Positions 21,287-29,094 of a DNA stretch of 35,638 nucleotides are shown one piece after another. Both the position numbers and the translations under genes were made by a program. This DNA is from Burkholderiales bacterium (lineage in GTDB: Bacteria; Pseudomonadota; Gammaproteobacteria; Burkholderiales; Casimicrobiaceae). The notes beneath the pieces were generated by a model. It was given only the letters and a program-made list of their open reading frames with translations. It made no database searches and was not told the DNA's origin. Location: contig JADLEZ010000333.1 of assembly GCA_020845855.1 (NCBI GenBank), forward strand, positions 1-35,638, written 5' to 3'. Position 1 is the first letter of the stretch. Each line of letters begins with the position of its first letter.

Positions 21287-22231
21287 ATGCCAGGTCAAAT
21301 GACGCCGGGTGCGGCGCGGGTAATCGATCCGGTCTTGTCCACCGTCGCTCAGGGGTACCGCAACGCCGCGCTGGTCGGCATGGCGCTCTTCCCGGCGGTG
21401 CCGGTGCAGCAGCGCGGCGGCAAGATCATCCAGTTCGGCAAGGAAGCCTTCGAGCTCTACAACACGGCGCGGGCGCCGGGTGCCGCCACCAAGCGCATGC
21501 AGTACGGGTACGCGGGCGTGGGCTTCTCGCTCGTCGACTACTCGATCGAGGGCCAAGTGCCGGTCGAGCTCGAGCAGGAGGCCGACGCGGTTCCGGGCAT
21601 CGATCTGGGCAGTGGCGCGGTCGCCAACGCGCAGGACATCAATGCGCTGCAGCTCGAGGTCGCCCAGGCCAACCTCGCCACCACGGCCGGCAACTACGAC
21701 GGCGCGCACAAGAACACGGCGCTGGCGAGCACGACGCTGTGGTCGGACCCGACCGGCTCGGACCCGATCACCAACATCGAAACCGGCAAGGAGGCGATCC
21801 GCGCCACCATCGGCATGCGCCCGGACACGCTCATCATCGGCCCGAAGGTGATGGCCGCGCTGCGCGTGCACAGCAAGATCATCGATCGCATCAAGTACAC
21901 CGGGCGCGACATCCCGACCGAGGAGCTCCTGGCTTCGCTCTTCGGCGTCAAGCGGGTGTTGTCCGGCGAGGCGGTGTATGCGGACGCGAGCGGCAGCTTC
22001 GTCGACGTGTGGGGCAAGAACGCGGTGCTCGCCTACACCGGCGTGGGCACCGCGGCCGATCGCGGGCGTCCGTCCTACGGCTACACGTACCGCTTGCGCG
22101 GCTACCCGGTCGTCGAGTCGCCGTACTTCGAGCGCAATACCAAGAGCTGGTATTACCCGACCACCGACAGCGTGCAGCCGGTGCTGGCCTCGGCGCTCGC
22201 CGGCTACCTCATCAGCCCCGCGGTGGCCTGA
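21287..22231 (+). CDS. Major capsid protein
   Basis: This 314-aa protein is the expected size of an HK97-fold capsid subunit and follows protease and decoration genes. It contains an N-terminal region with VLSTVAQGYRNAALVGMALF, a middle repeat of strands and helices with NIETGKEAIRATIGMRPDTL and LIIGPKVMAALRVHSKII, and a C-terminal section with YTYRLRGYPVVESPYFER. These match the axial-domain pattern of capsid proteins in B3/D3112-type transposable phages. AAGGAG (21273-21278) supports ATG 21287. Confidence 0.88.
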   Translation: MPGQMTPGAARVIDPVLSTVAQGYRNAALVGMALFPAVPVQQRGGKIIQFGKEAFELYNTARAPGAATKRMQYGYAGVGFSLVDYSIEGQVPVELEQEADAVPGIDLGSGAVANAQDINALQLEVAQANLATTAGNYDGAHKNTALASTTLWSDPTGSDPITNIETGKEAIRATIGMRPDTLIIGPKVMAALRVHSKIIDRIKYTGRDIPTEELLASLFGVKRVLSGEAVYADASGSFVDVWGKNAVLAYTGVGTAADRGRPSYGYTYRLRGYPVVESPYFERNTKSWYYPTTDSVQPVLASALAGYLISPAVA

Positions 22232-22233
22232 CC

Positions 22234-22548
22234 ATGCCGCGCTACATCGCTCGCGCGCCGGGCGTCACCCTGGCCGGCCGGGATTACCGGCCGGGCGACA
22301 CCTTCGAGGCGGCCGCCAAGGAGATGCAAGCGCACCTCGACGCCGGCGTTGTCGAACCGACGACGATCGGCGCAGCGAACACCCCCCCCGAGAAGCCGAA
22401 GGCCGACCCCGTGCAGTCTGCGGGGTCGGCTGGAGGCGCGAAGGCCGACCCCGTGCAGTCTGCGGGGTCGGCTGGAGGCGACCAGCCCGTTGCAGCCGGC
22501 AAGGCTCTCCCCCGCAAGGGGGCCGGCGGCAAGGCGAAGAAGCAGTAG
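22234..22548 (+). CDS. Small head-module protein containing a 14-residue tandem repeat
   Basis: This 104-aa protein begins with a compact domain (MPRYIARAPGVTLAGRDY, then PGDTF), followed by two exact copies of the 14-residue unit AKADPVQSAGSAGG-like sequence (residues about 55-82) and a lysine-rich tail. The repeat is encoded by a 42-base tandem duplication, each copy also containing a 9-bp-stem hairpin. Domain and position suggest a head or head-tail accessory protein; the Pro/Ala/Gly-rich part is probably disordered. Three bases separate it from the capsid gene. Confidence 0.75.
   Translation: MPRYIARAPGVTLAGRDYRPGDTFEAAAKEMQAHLDAGVVEPTTIGAANTPPEKPKADPVQSAGSAGGAKADPVQSAGSAGGDQPVAAGKALPRKGAGGKAKKQ
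22399..22480 (+). repeat. Tandem 42-bp repeat, each copy with a perfect hairpin
   Basis: The unit starting at 22399 recurs at 22441 with identical sequence over at least 40 bases. Inside each copy CCGACCCCG (22403-22411; 22445-22453) and CGGGGTCGG (22421-22429; 22463-22471) form a 9-bp perfect stem with loop TGCAGTCTG, extendable by a G-C pair. Confidence 0.92.
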
Positions 22549-22560
22549 CGACGGGGACCC

Positions 22561-22983
22561 GTGGCGTATGCCGTTCAGGCCGATCTCGAAACGCGCTTCG
22601 GCGCGCAGGAGATCGCGCAGCTCACCGATCGCGACGGCGGCGTGTTTGCCGACGCCGCGGTGGTGGACCGGGCGTTGAGCGACGCCCAGGCGCTCATCGA
22701 CAGCTACCTCGCCGCGCGCTACCCGCTGCCGCTTGCACCGGTGCCGGACGTCATCAACCGGATGTGCTGCGACATCGCCCGTTACTACCTGCACGAGGAC
22801 CGCGTCACCGAGCAAGTGCGCCAGCGCTACGAGGACTGCGTGAGCCTCCTGCAGGCGATTGCCCGCGGGGTGGCCGAGCTCTCGCTCGCTGGCGGCGGTG
22901 CGCCGCCGGCGCCCTCCGGTGGATCGGTGGTGGTCTCGGCGCCGGCGCGGACCTTCAACGTGGAACAGTTGAGCGACTACTGA
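22561..22983 (+). CDS. Head-tail adaptor-like protein (DUF1320, Mu gp36 type)
   Basis: This 140-aa protein starts at GTG 22561 and fits DUF1320: MAYAVQADLETRFGAQEIAQ at the start, a DRALSDAQALIDSYLAARYPLP helix (about 40-60), DIARYYLHEDR, and a variable Pro-rich tail. DUF1320 proteins, including Mu gp36, are predicted head-completion or adaptor proteins. TGATG joins it to the next gene. Confidence 0.9.
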   Translation: MAYAVQADLETRFGAQEIAQLTDRDGGVFADAAVVDRALSDAQALIDSYLAARYPLPLAPVPDVINRMCCDIARYYLHEDRVTEQVRQRYEDCVSLLQAIARGVAELSLAGGGAPPAPSGGSVVVSAPARTFNVEQLSDY

Positions 22984-23408
22984 TGGACCTCTTGAGCACC
23001 GTGGCGCGGCTCAAGACCATCGCCGCCTTCAAGCAGAACGTGGCGGGGGCCGCCGCCTACGCGCAGGCGATCACCGGCGGCTTTCGGGTGGTGCCCGCGG
23101 CGTTCGTGATCCCGCTGGCCGAGACGACGCTGGCCAACCCGTTCGGCAATCAGGTCGTGCAGCAGCAGTTCACGGCGCGCCTGGGTGTAGTGATCGCGGT
23201 CCAGAACAAGCGTGACCCGCTGGGCGGGCAGGCGACGGCCGATCGCGACGCGTTGCGCGAGGCGGTATTCGCGAAGCTCCTCGGCTGGCCGCCGGCGCCG
23301 GGGTTCGGCGGCTTCGAGTGGGCCGGCGGGGCGCTCCTCGACCTCACCGACCAGGTGCTTTTCTGGCAGGACGATTTCACCAGCGACGGTGTGCGCAGGA
23401 GCGTGTGA
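22983..23408 (+). CDS. Tail terminator-like protein (Mu gp37 position)
   Basis: This 141-aa protein sits where Mu gp37 lies and has the alpha/beta layout of tail terminators: an N-terminal helix TVARLKTIAAFKQNVAG, then strands with FRVVPAAFVIPLAE, QQFTARLGVVIAVQNKRDP, a helix DALREAVFAKLLGW and a final strand-turn. Such proteins cap the tail tube and connect it to the head. Its start and stop overlap the flanking genes. Confidence 0.8.
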   Translation: MDLLSTVARLKTIAAFKQNVAGAAAYAQAITGGFRVVPAAFVIPLAETTLANPFGNQVVQQQFTARLGVVIAVQNKRDPLGGQATADRDALREAVFAKLLGWPPAPGFGGFEWAGGALLDLTDQVLFWQDDFTSDGVRRSV

Positions 23409-23620
23409 TGAACAAACGAACCAAGCGAGCGGCGGCGATGGCAGCTGACCAGATCCCGGCGCCGGGCGTGACGCCCGGCGACGAAGGCGAGCCGCAGACG
23501 GTGTTCCTCGCGCCAGCCGAAGGAGGGAGCTACCGGCGCAACCAGGACGGCAGTCTCACCCGCCTCGCCGGGCCCACGATCACTGGCACCCTCCCCAGCG
23601 AACCATCCGAGCAGGAGTAA
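23408..23620 (+). CDS. Small hypothetical protein
   Basis: This 70-aa protein starts in a TGATG overlap with the previous gene and ends six bases before the tail tube gene. It has a basic start, a Pro/Gly-rich middle and a short strand stretch GGSYRRNQDGSLTRLAG near 40-56. That region resembles small phage accessory proteins with a G-S-Y-x-R pattern. Function is unknown. Confidence 0.65.
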   Translation: MNKRTKRAAAMAADQIPAPGVTPGDEGEPQTVFLAPAEGGSYRRNQDGSLTRLAGPTITGTLPSEPSEQE

Positions 23621-23626
23621 CGCGCT

Positions 23627-24556
23627 ATGGCATCCCCGAAAAAGTACCTGGTGCTCGCCAAGATCGAGTCCGTGCAGTTCACTGACGCGGCGCCGACCAA
23701 GGCGCTCAACGCCATCCTCGCCAAGAACATGACCGTCACGCCCCTGTCGGTGCAGACCGAGGATCGCAATCTCCTGCGACCGTACTTCGGTAACAGCGAG
23801 AAGATCCTCGTGGGTGAGGAGGCGGTGGTCGAGTTCGACGTGGAAATGGCAGGCAGCGGCACTGCGGGCACCGCGCCGGCCTACGGTCCGCTGCTGCGCG
23901 GTTGCGCATTCTCGGAGACGATCAACGCCGGCACCGACGTCACCTACGCGCCGGTCAGCGCGGGCTTCGAGTATCTCACCATCTGGGTCTATCGCGATGG
24001 CGTCATCTACAAGATGACGGGTGCGGCCGGTACCATGTCGATCAACATGGCGGCAAAGAAGCTGCCGCACTATCACTTCCGGTTTGTCGGCAAATACACG
24101 CCGGTCACGGACGGCGCGACGCCGACCGATGCGGTCTTCACCGGCTTCACGACGCCGCTGGCATCCATCCCTGCCTGGACTGGCACGCTCACCATCGGCG
24201 GCTTTGCGGCCAAGGTTGCCGCGTTCAGCGTCGACATGGCCAACGAGATCTCGCATGCGCTGTGGATGAATGCGGAAACACTGGCGCCGACCGATCGCAA
24301 ACCGGCTGGCTCGCTCACCGTCGAGGCGGTGACGGTGGCCAGCAATGACTACTTCAGCCATCTGCGCAACGCCGCACCCAAGGCGTTCACGCTCACCCAC
24401 GGGACGACCGCCGGCGCCAAGGTGACCATCGCGGCACCGGCCGTCACCTACAGCGGGTTGAGTGAGACCACGTACGAGAACACGCTGGCCTATCAGTTGC
24501 CAATGGTCCTCAATCCAAGCGTCGGCGACGACGAAATCACCATCAAGGTCTGGTAG
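23627..24556 (+). CDS. Major tail (tube) protein
   Basis: This 309-aa protein has the beta-rich composition and position of a siphovirus tail tube protein. The N-terminal part (about 1-130) includes PYFGNSEKILVGEEAVVEFD and LLRGCAFSETI, as in tube proteins of transposable siphophages. A second domain (about 170-309) could decorate the tube. It precedes the frameshifted tail chaperone, as in most siphophages, which supports a non-contractile tail. GCAGGAGTAA (23610-23619) gives the ribosome site. Confidence 0.82.
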   Translation: MASPKKYLVLAKIESVQFTDAAPTKALNAILAKNMTVTPLSVQTEDRNLLRPYFGNSEKILVGEEAVVEFDVEMAGSGTAGTAPAYGPLLRGCAFSETINAGTDVTYAPVSAGFEYLTIWVYRDGVIYKMTGAAGTMSINMAAKKLPHYHFRFVGKYTPVTDGATPTDAVFTGFTTPLASIPAWTGTLTIGGFAAKVAAFSVDMANEISHALWMNAETLAPTDRKPAGSLTVEAVTVASNDYFSHLRNAAPKAFTLTHGTTAGAKVTIAAPAVTYSGLSETTYENTLAYQLPMVLNPSVGDDEITIKVW

Positions 24557-24639
24557 CAGCGCTGTTCGGCTTCCGGCGTGCCGCCCGCGCGCGCCGGTGG
24601 TCAGCAGCTCCGCACGCGGCGCCAATGAGAGGAGATAAC

Positions 24640-25008
24640 ATGTCGGGATTCATGCGCGGGCGGCTCTCGCCGACCTTCTGGGCGCTCGTCGAGTGCGAGT
24701 TCGCCGCCGAGAACGGTGGCACCCTGACCCTGAAGTTCGAGGCGGAGTTCCGTCGACTCCTGCGCACCGAGTACGACGCTTTCGTCGAACGCTGGGCGAA
24801 GACCCGCGACGACAGCGACGACGGCATCGACCGTACGGTGGCCGCGCTCACCGAAATCATCGTCGGCTGGCGCGGCGTGCCGGGTGACGACGGGCAGCCG
24901 CTGCCGTTCACCGTCGAGCACTTGCGCGACGCCGTCGACGAGGGCTGGGGGCCGGCACTCATTCAGACCTTTATCGCGAAGAACCCAAGGGCGAAGGCAA
25001 AAAACTGA
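24640..25008 (+). CDS. Tail assembly chaperone, short form (G)
   Basis: This 122-aa product ends in AKAKN immediately before TGA 25006. It is acidic and helical, like G-type chaperones that coat the tape measure. ATG 24640 is chosen over ATG 24625 because AGAGGAG (24628-24634) lies just ahead. The final codons contain the slippery heptamer A AAA AAC (24999-25005). Confidence 0.85.
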   Translation: MSGFMRGRLSPTFWALVECEFAAENGGTLTLKFEAEFRRLLRTEYDAFVERWAKTRDDSDDGIDRTVAALTEIIVGWRGVPGDDGQPLPFTVEHLRDAVDEGWGPALIQTFIAKNPRAKAKN

Positions 25009-25388
25009 TCGAGGCCGCGGTGCGCTGGGCGCAACGTGACACGCTGCCGGCATCGCGGCACCTCGACGAACAATTGGCAGCATTCGGCGCGCCTGAAGAT
25101 GTCCGTGCGCAGCTGGCTGAAGAGGCGGTGGCCGATGAGTTCGTGCTCTATGAGGACAACGTCGAGATCGATCGGGCGTTCCGGGCGCTGTCGACGCAGT
25201 GGCGCGTGGTGGTTGGCCCCGTCGGGGCGTTGTGGCTCGGCCTCGACTATGGGTCGGTCCCCGCGGTGCTCGATCTCCTCGACGTCCCGCCCGAGCGCCG
25301 GGCGGAAGTGTTCTCCGGCGTGCGTCTGATGGAAGCGGCAGCGCTGCCCGTGCTCAATGGCGGCGAACCGGTAAACCCCGATGAGTGA
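24640..25388 (+). CDS. Tail assembly chaperone, -1 frameshift fusion (GT)
   Basis: A shift of -1 at A AAA AAC (24999-25005) carries ribosomes from frame 1 into the open frame continuing to 25388, giving a fusion of about 249 aa. The downstream part includes PASRHLDEQLAAFGAPEDV, PVGALWLGLDYGSVP and a C-terminal helix. The shared stretch has no start codon with a good ribosome site other than a weak GTG at 25020, so fusion is the better model. GCCGCG (25013-25018) can pair with CGCGGC downstream. G and GT normally assist tube polymerisation around the tape measure and are not in the virion. Confidence 0.8.
24999..25005 (+). promoter_or_regulatory. Slippery heptamer A AAA AAC, programmed -1 frameshift site
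   Basis: The zero-frame codons read GCA AAA AAC TGA, so the motif is in the correct phase (X XXY YYZ). The stop follows directly, and the -1 frame is open for 127 further codons. Confidence 0.83.
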
Positions 25389-28300
25389 CCTCAATTTCAC
25401 CCTGCGGTTGATCGCCGACGGCTCCGGCTTCTCCGGTACGCTGCGCGCGGCGCAGGATGACGTCACGAATCTGGGGGACAGCGCGCGCAAGGCGGCCTCC
25501 GGCACCGCCGACCTCAACAGTGCGCTCGGCGGTGCGGCGACGAGCACGAGCACCATGCGCGACGCGATGCGCGGTGCCTCCGGCAGCACCGACGATCTGA
25601 AGTCGGCGATGCGCGATGCCGTGATTCAAGGCAATTTGATCGGGGATGCGATCAAATTCGCGGCCGGGAAGGTCTGGGATTGGGTGCAGGCATCGATCGC
25701 GATGGGCGACGAGCTGCGCAACATGTCCATCGGCACCGGAAAATCGATTGGCGACTTGCAGGCGCTTGGCTCGATCGCCGAGAAGAACGGCACCACGCTG
25801 GGCGCGATGACGGGCACGCTCGATTTCGTCGCCAAGGGAATGTCGAAAGCCAGCGATGAGACCGGAAGGAATGCGCGCGCGCTTGACTTCTTCGGCGTTT
25901 CCCTGACGGACGCCTCCGGCAAGGCGAAGAGCGCCGAGCAAGTCGCCTACGAGTTGGCGGTTGCCTACACCGAGAGCGAAAAGACCGCGTCTACCGCGGC
26001 GGCCGCGCAGGTAGCGCTGGGCGGCAACTACGCGAAGATGATCCCGTCGCTGCTAGAGCTGTCTGGCAAGCAGGACGAGCTCAACAAGTTGCGCAGCTAC
26101 GGTGCCGTCGTGGACGACGATCTCGCGAAGGCGTCATCCGACTACAACGCTTCGCTCGTCGATGCGCAATCCGTGGTGACCGGCGTCGGTAACGACCTGG
26201 CGCGCATCCTGCTGCCTGCCATGAAAGGAACCGTTGACCTGTTCGTCACCTCGGCGGCAGATGGCGGGGTGTTGAAGGGTGTCCTATCCGAACTTGGAGT
26301 TGTCGTTGATGTGCTTGTCGGTACGTTCAAGGTCGCGCTATCGGCGCTCATTGGCTTCGACTCAGTCGTGCAGATGGCTGGCAAGAGTGTTGGTGCGTTG
26401 CTGGCGATCATCGATCGTCCGTTGTCGGCCGCGACCATCTGGTCCGAATACAAGGCCGACATCGCCAGCATCAGCGAAAAATCGGCGAAGGCGATCAACG
26501 ACCTTTGGCAGGAAATCGACAAGACCACGGCGTCCACCAAGAACGCGGCCGACGAGGGCAAGAAGCTCATCGATCGCGGCGGGTTTTTTGGGGGAAGGGT
26601 CCCAAAGGAAAGGGATGATGTGAAGGAAGCGCGGACCGAGGTCGACAAATTCGTCGACGCGATGAAGGCTGCACAAGCAGCCGACGAGACCGGGCTGGCC
26701 AAGAACACGATTCGGCAAATGGAATTGCTCGAGCAAGCTCTGAAAACCGGCAAAATCTCGCGCGACCAGTACAACACCTGGGTTGACCTGATCCTCGACA
26801 AGGATCCGGTGCTGGCGAAGGAGCAGGAGGCGATCAACAAGGCGCTGAAGGAGGGCACTGACGCGCTCGCGAAGCTCAATGAAGGCTGGAAGAAAGAGGA
26901 GCGCTCGCTCGACGATCGCATCCAAAAGCAGCGCGACGCCAACACCGCGGTCGGCCTCGGCCAGGCCGCGCTCATCGACCTAGAACTCGCGCACGTCAAC
27001 GAGAAGCTGGCGGTAGAGCGCAGCGGCAACGAGTATTCGGATTACACCGTCCACCTCGAGAATACGCGCGACAAGCTGATCGCGCTGCGCGATGCGACGA
27101 TCGCCGGCGAGCAGCTGGAAGCGAACAAGAAGGCGCTCGAAGCGCAGAGCAAGGCATGGGAGCAATACGCCAAGGAATGGCAGCAGTACATCGACGAGGT
27201 TGCCGACTATGCCAGCGATTTCATCACCACAGGCATTAACGACGGCTGGCGCGCGGCATTCCGCAACTTGTGGGACGACTTCAAGGCGTGGGGCATCAAG
27301 GCCATCGCCGATATCGCTGCACAGAAGCTCATCGTTCCGCTGATCGGCGCTGTGGGTGGCCTTGGCTCGTCAAGCGCCAGCGCCGGCGGATTCGGCCTCG
27401 GCGACCTGGCAAGTGCCGGCAGCAGCATGTGGAACGCGTTCAGCGGCGGCACCTCGAGCATGGTCGGCAACTTCGCAATGTCGGGCGTCGGCCAATCGCT
27501 TGGCCTCTCGACATCGCTCGTCGGCCAGGCCGGCTCGCTCTCTCTCGGCGTTGAAACCGCGGGGGCTGCCGCCGGAGCTGGCAGCCTCACAGGAGTCGGC
27601 AGCGCCCTGATGACAGCTGCACCGTACGCCGCCATCGCCGCGGTGGCCCTGCCGGTGATCATGTCGCTCTTCAAGTCCGGCGGCGGGCCGAAAGAAGGTG
27701 GATTCGCCGCGAGCGGTGAGACTCCCGGCATCTCCGGGACCGACAACAGCGGCCGCTGGTTCACGCCGTCCGGCAGCGACGCGGCGATGCTCTCGTCAGT
27801 CGGCGGGATGAACACGTCGTACCAGTCGTTGCTTGCGCTGCTCGGTGGCACGGGCAGCGCGACCTTCGCGCAGGGGTTTAGCACCGACCCGAAAGGCACA
27901 GCAGCGAGCAACGTGCACAGTGGCGTGTGGGTCGGCGGCGTCCAGGTCGGGAATTTCGAGAATCCGAACGTCGGCCGCACTGACGAAGCGTTGTCGGCGG
28001 AACTGCAAACTCAATCGATGCGCGCGGTTCTTGCTGCGCTGCAGGCGAGCGACTTGCCAGAGATCGTCGCCGGCTACCTCGCGTCCATCGACGTATCGAC
28101 GGCGACCGTCGAGCAGATCAACGCTGCGCTGGCGCACGCGGCTGACCTCAAGGTCCTTGTCGATCAGGTCTCGGCATTGCCGGCGGACATGGCCAGAGGT
28201 CTGCTGGCGGCGCTCGGCGTGAGCGATGAGATCGACGCGCAGATTGCCGCGTTCGCCGCGTCCTTCGCCGCATTCTCGGTGGCCGTGGACAGTTTGCAAT

Positions 28301-29094
28301 CGGCGCTCGATCGCGACCCACAGGCCGAAGCGCTCAAAGCGTATGCAGCGGCGAACACGACGCTCTACGACAAGGTGGGCCTCGCGCGCGACTCACTCAC
28401 CGATCTGGTCAGCCAGTACGACGGCAGCACCGGCGCGACCAACGACCTTGCCGCAGCGACGAACGCGTATCGCAATGCACAGGTCGCTGTGCTCGTGCAG
28501 ATCGAGAGCCTCAAGACGAGTCTGGGGACGATGTTCGGTGACTCGATCCGCCAGCTCGACATGGCCATCCTGGACGCCGGGCAGCGGGGCGATTTCCTCA
28601 AGAACGAGGCAGAGAAGACCATTGGCCTGTTGCAACAGACGACCGATCCGGCGGAGATAGACAAGTTTGCCAAGCTCATCAACAAGGACTTGGTGGACGC
28701 GTTCAACATCCTGTCTCCAGAAGAGCAGAAGATCCAGCACGATGCGTTCGTCAAGCGCCTGGAGGAGACGGACGACCTCGTCCAGCAGCGGCTGGAAGCG
28801 AGCCGGCAAGAGATCGGCGACGACAATGCGAACGCGCAGGTGGTGCTCGGCTCAATCCGCGCGGCGATGGACGTGGCCGCCGAGAAACAGCAGGAAGCGG
28901 CGCAGGCGCTCATCGACGGTGCGCAGGCAGTCAAAGACGCCGCGGCCGTGATCGCTGCGGCCGCCGAGACGAGCAAGGTCGCGGCCGATACGCAGGCGGG
29001 TGCCGCCAACATGCAGCAAGGCGCGGCAACGACGTTCCAGACTGCGGCCAACACCCCGATCACGGTCTGGGTGCAGGAGTCGGTGAACCCATGA
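25381..29094 (+). CDS. Tape measure protein
   Basis: This 1237-aa protein is the largest of the phage and determines tail length. It is helical for most of its length: a coiled-coil N-terminal region, a KSIGDLQALGSIAEKNGTTL segment near 121-140, charged helical stretches at about 415-620, a Gly/Ala/Ser-rich hydrophobic region near 650-770 (including AAPYAAIAAVALPVIMSLF) and further coiled coil to the end. The hydrophobic part may enter the host membrane during DNA ejection. ATG 25381 overlaps the chaperone stop by 8 bases, and the last codons overlap the tip gene by ATGA. With 1237 residues at about 1.5 angstroms each, a tail near 180 nm is expected. Confidence 0.93.
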   Translation: MSDLNFTLRLIADGSGFSGTLRAAQDDVTNLGDSARKAASGTADLNSALGGAATSTSTMRDAMRGASGSTDDLKSAMRDAVIQGNLIGDAIKFAAGKVWDWVQASIAMGDELRNMSIGTGKSIGDLQALGSIAEKNGTTLGAMTGTLDFVAKGMSKASDETGRNARALDFFGVSLTDASGKAKSAEQVAYELAVAYTESEKTASTAAAAQVALGGNYAKMIPSLLELSGKQDELNKLRSYGAVVDDDLAKASSDYNASLVDAQSVVTGVGNDLARILLPAMKGTVDLFVTSAADGGVLKGVLSELGVVVDVLVGTFKVALSALIGFDSVVQMAGKSVGALLAIIDRPLSAATIWSEYKADIASISEKSAKAINDLWQEIDKTTASTKNAADEGKKLIDRGGFFGGRVPKERDDVKEARTEVDKFVDAMKAAQAADETGLAKNTIRQMELLEQALKTGKISRDQYNTWVDLILDKDPVLAKEQEAINKALKEGTDALAKLNEGWKKEERSLDDRIQKQRDANTAVGLGQAALIDLELAHVNEKLAVERSGNEYSDYTVHLENTRDKLIALRDATIAGEQLEANKKALEAQSKAWEQYAKEWQQYIDEVADYASDFITTGINDGWRAAFRNLWDDFKAWGIKAIADIAAQKLIVPLIGAVGGLGSSSASAGGFGLGDLASAGSSMWNAFSGGTSSMVGNFAMSGVGQSLGLSTSLVGQAGSLSLGVETAGAAAGAGSLTGVGSALMTAAPYAAIAAVALPVIMSLFKSGGGPKEGGFAASGETPGISGTDNSGRWFTPSGSDAAMLSSVGGMNTSYQSLLALLGGTGSATFAQGFSTDPKGTAASNVHSGVWVGGVQVGNFENPNVGRTDEALSAELQTQSMRAVLAALQASDLPEIVAGYLASIDVSTATVEQINAALAHAADLKVLVDQVSALPADMARGLLAALGVSDEIDAQIAAFAASFAAFSVAVDSLQSALDRDPQAEALKAYAAANTTLYDKVGLARDSLTDLVSQYDGSTGATNDLAAATNAYRNAQVAVLVQIESLKTSLGTMFGDSIRQLDMAILDAGQRGDFLKNEAEKTIGLLQQTTDPAEIDKFAKLINKDLVDAFNILSPEEQKIQHDAFVKRLEETDDLVQQRLEASRQEIGDDNANAQVVLGSIRAAMDVAAEKQQEAAQALIDGAQAVKDAAAVIAAAAETSKVAADTQAGAANMQQGAATTFQTAANTPITVWVQESVNP

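Noticed and set aside
22399-22480. Hairpin pair as an ordinary transcription terminator
   Set aside because: Both hairpins are inside an open coding frame, lack U-tracts, and downstream tail genes must be transcribed through them.
24625-24639. Upstream ATG for the tail chaperone
   Set aside because: The AGAGGAG ribosome site at 24628-24634 lies downstream of it and at the right distance for ATG 24640.
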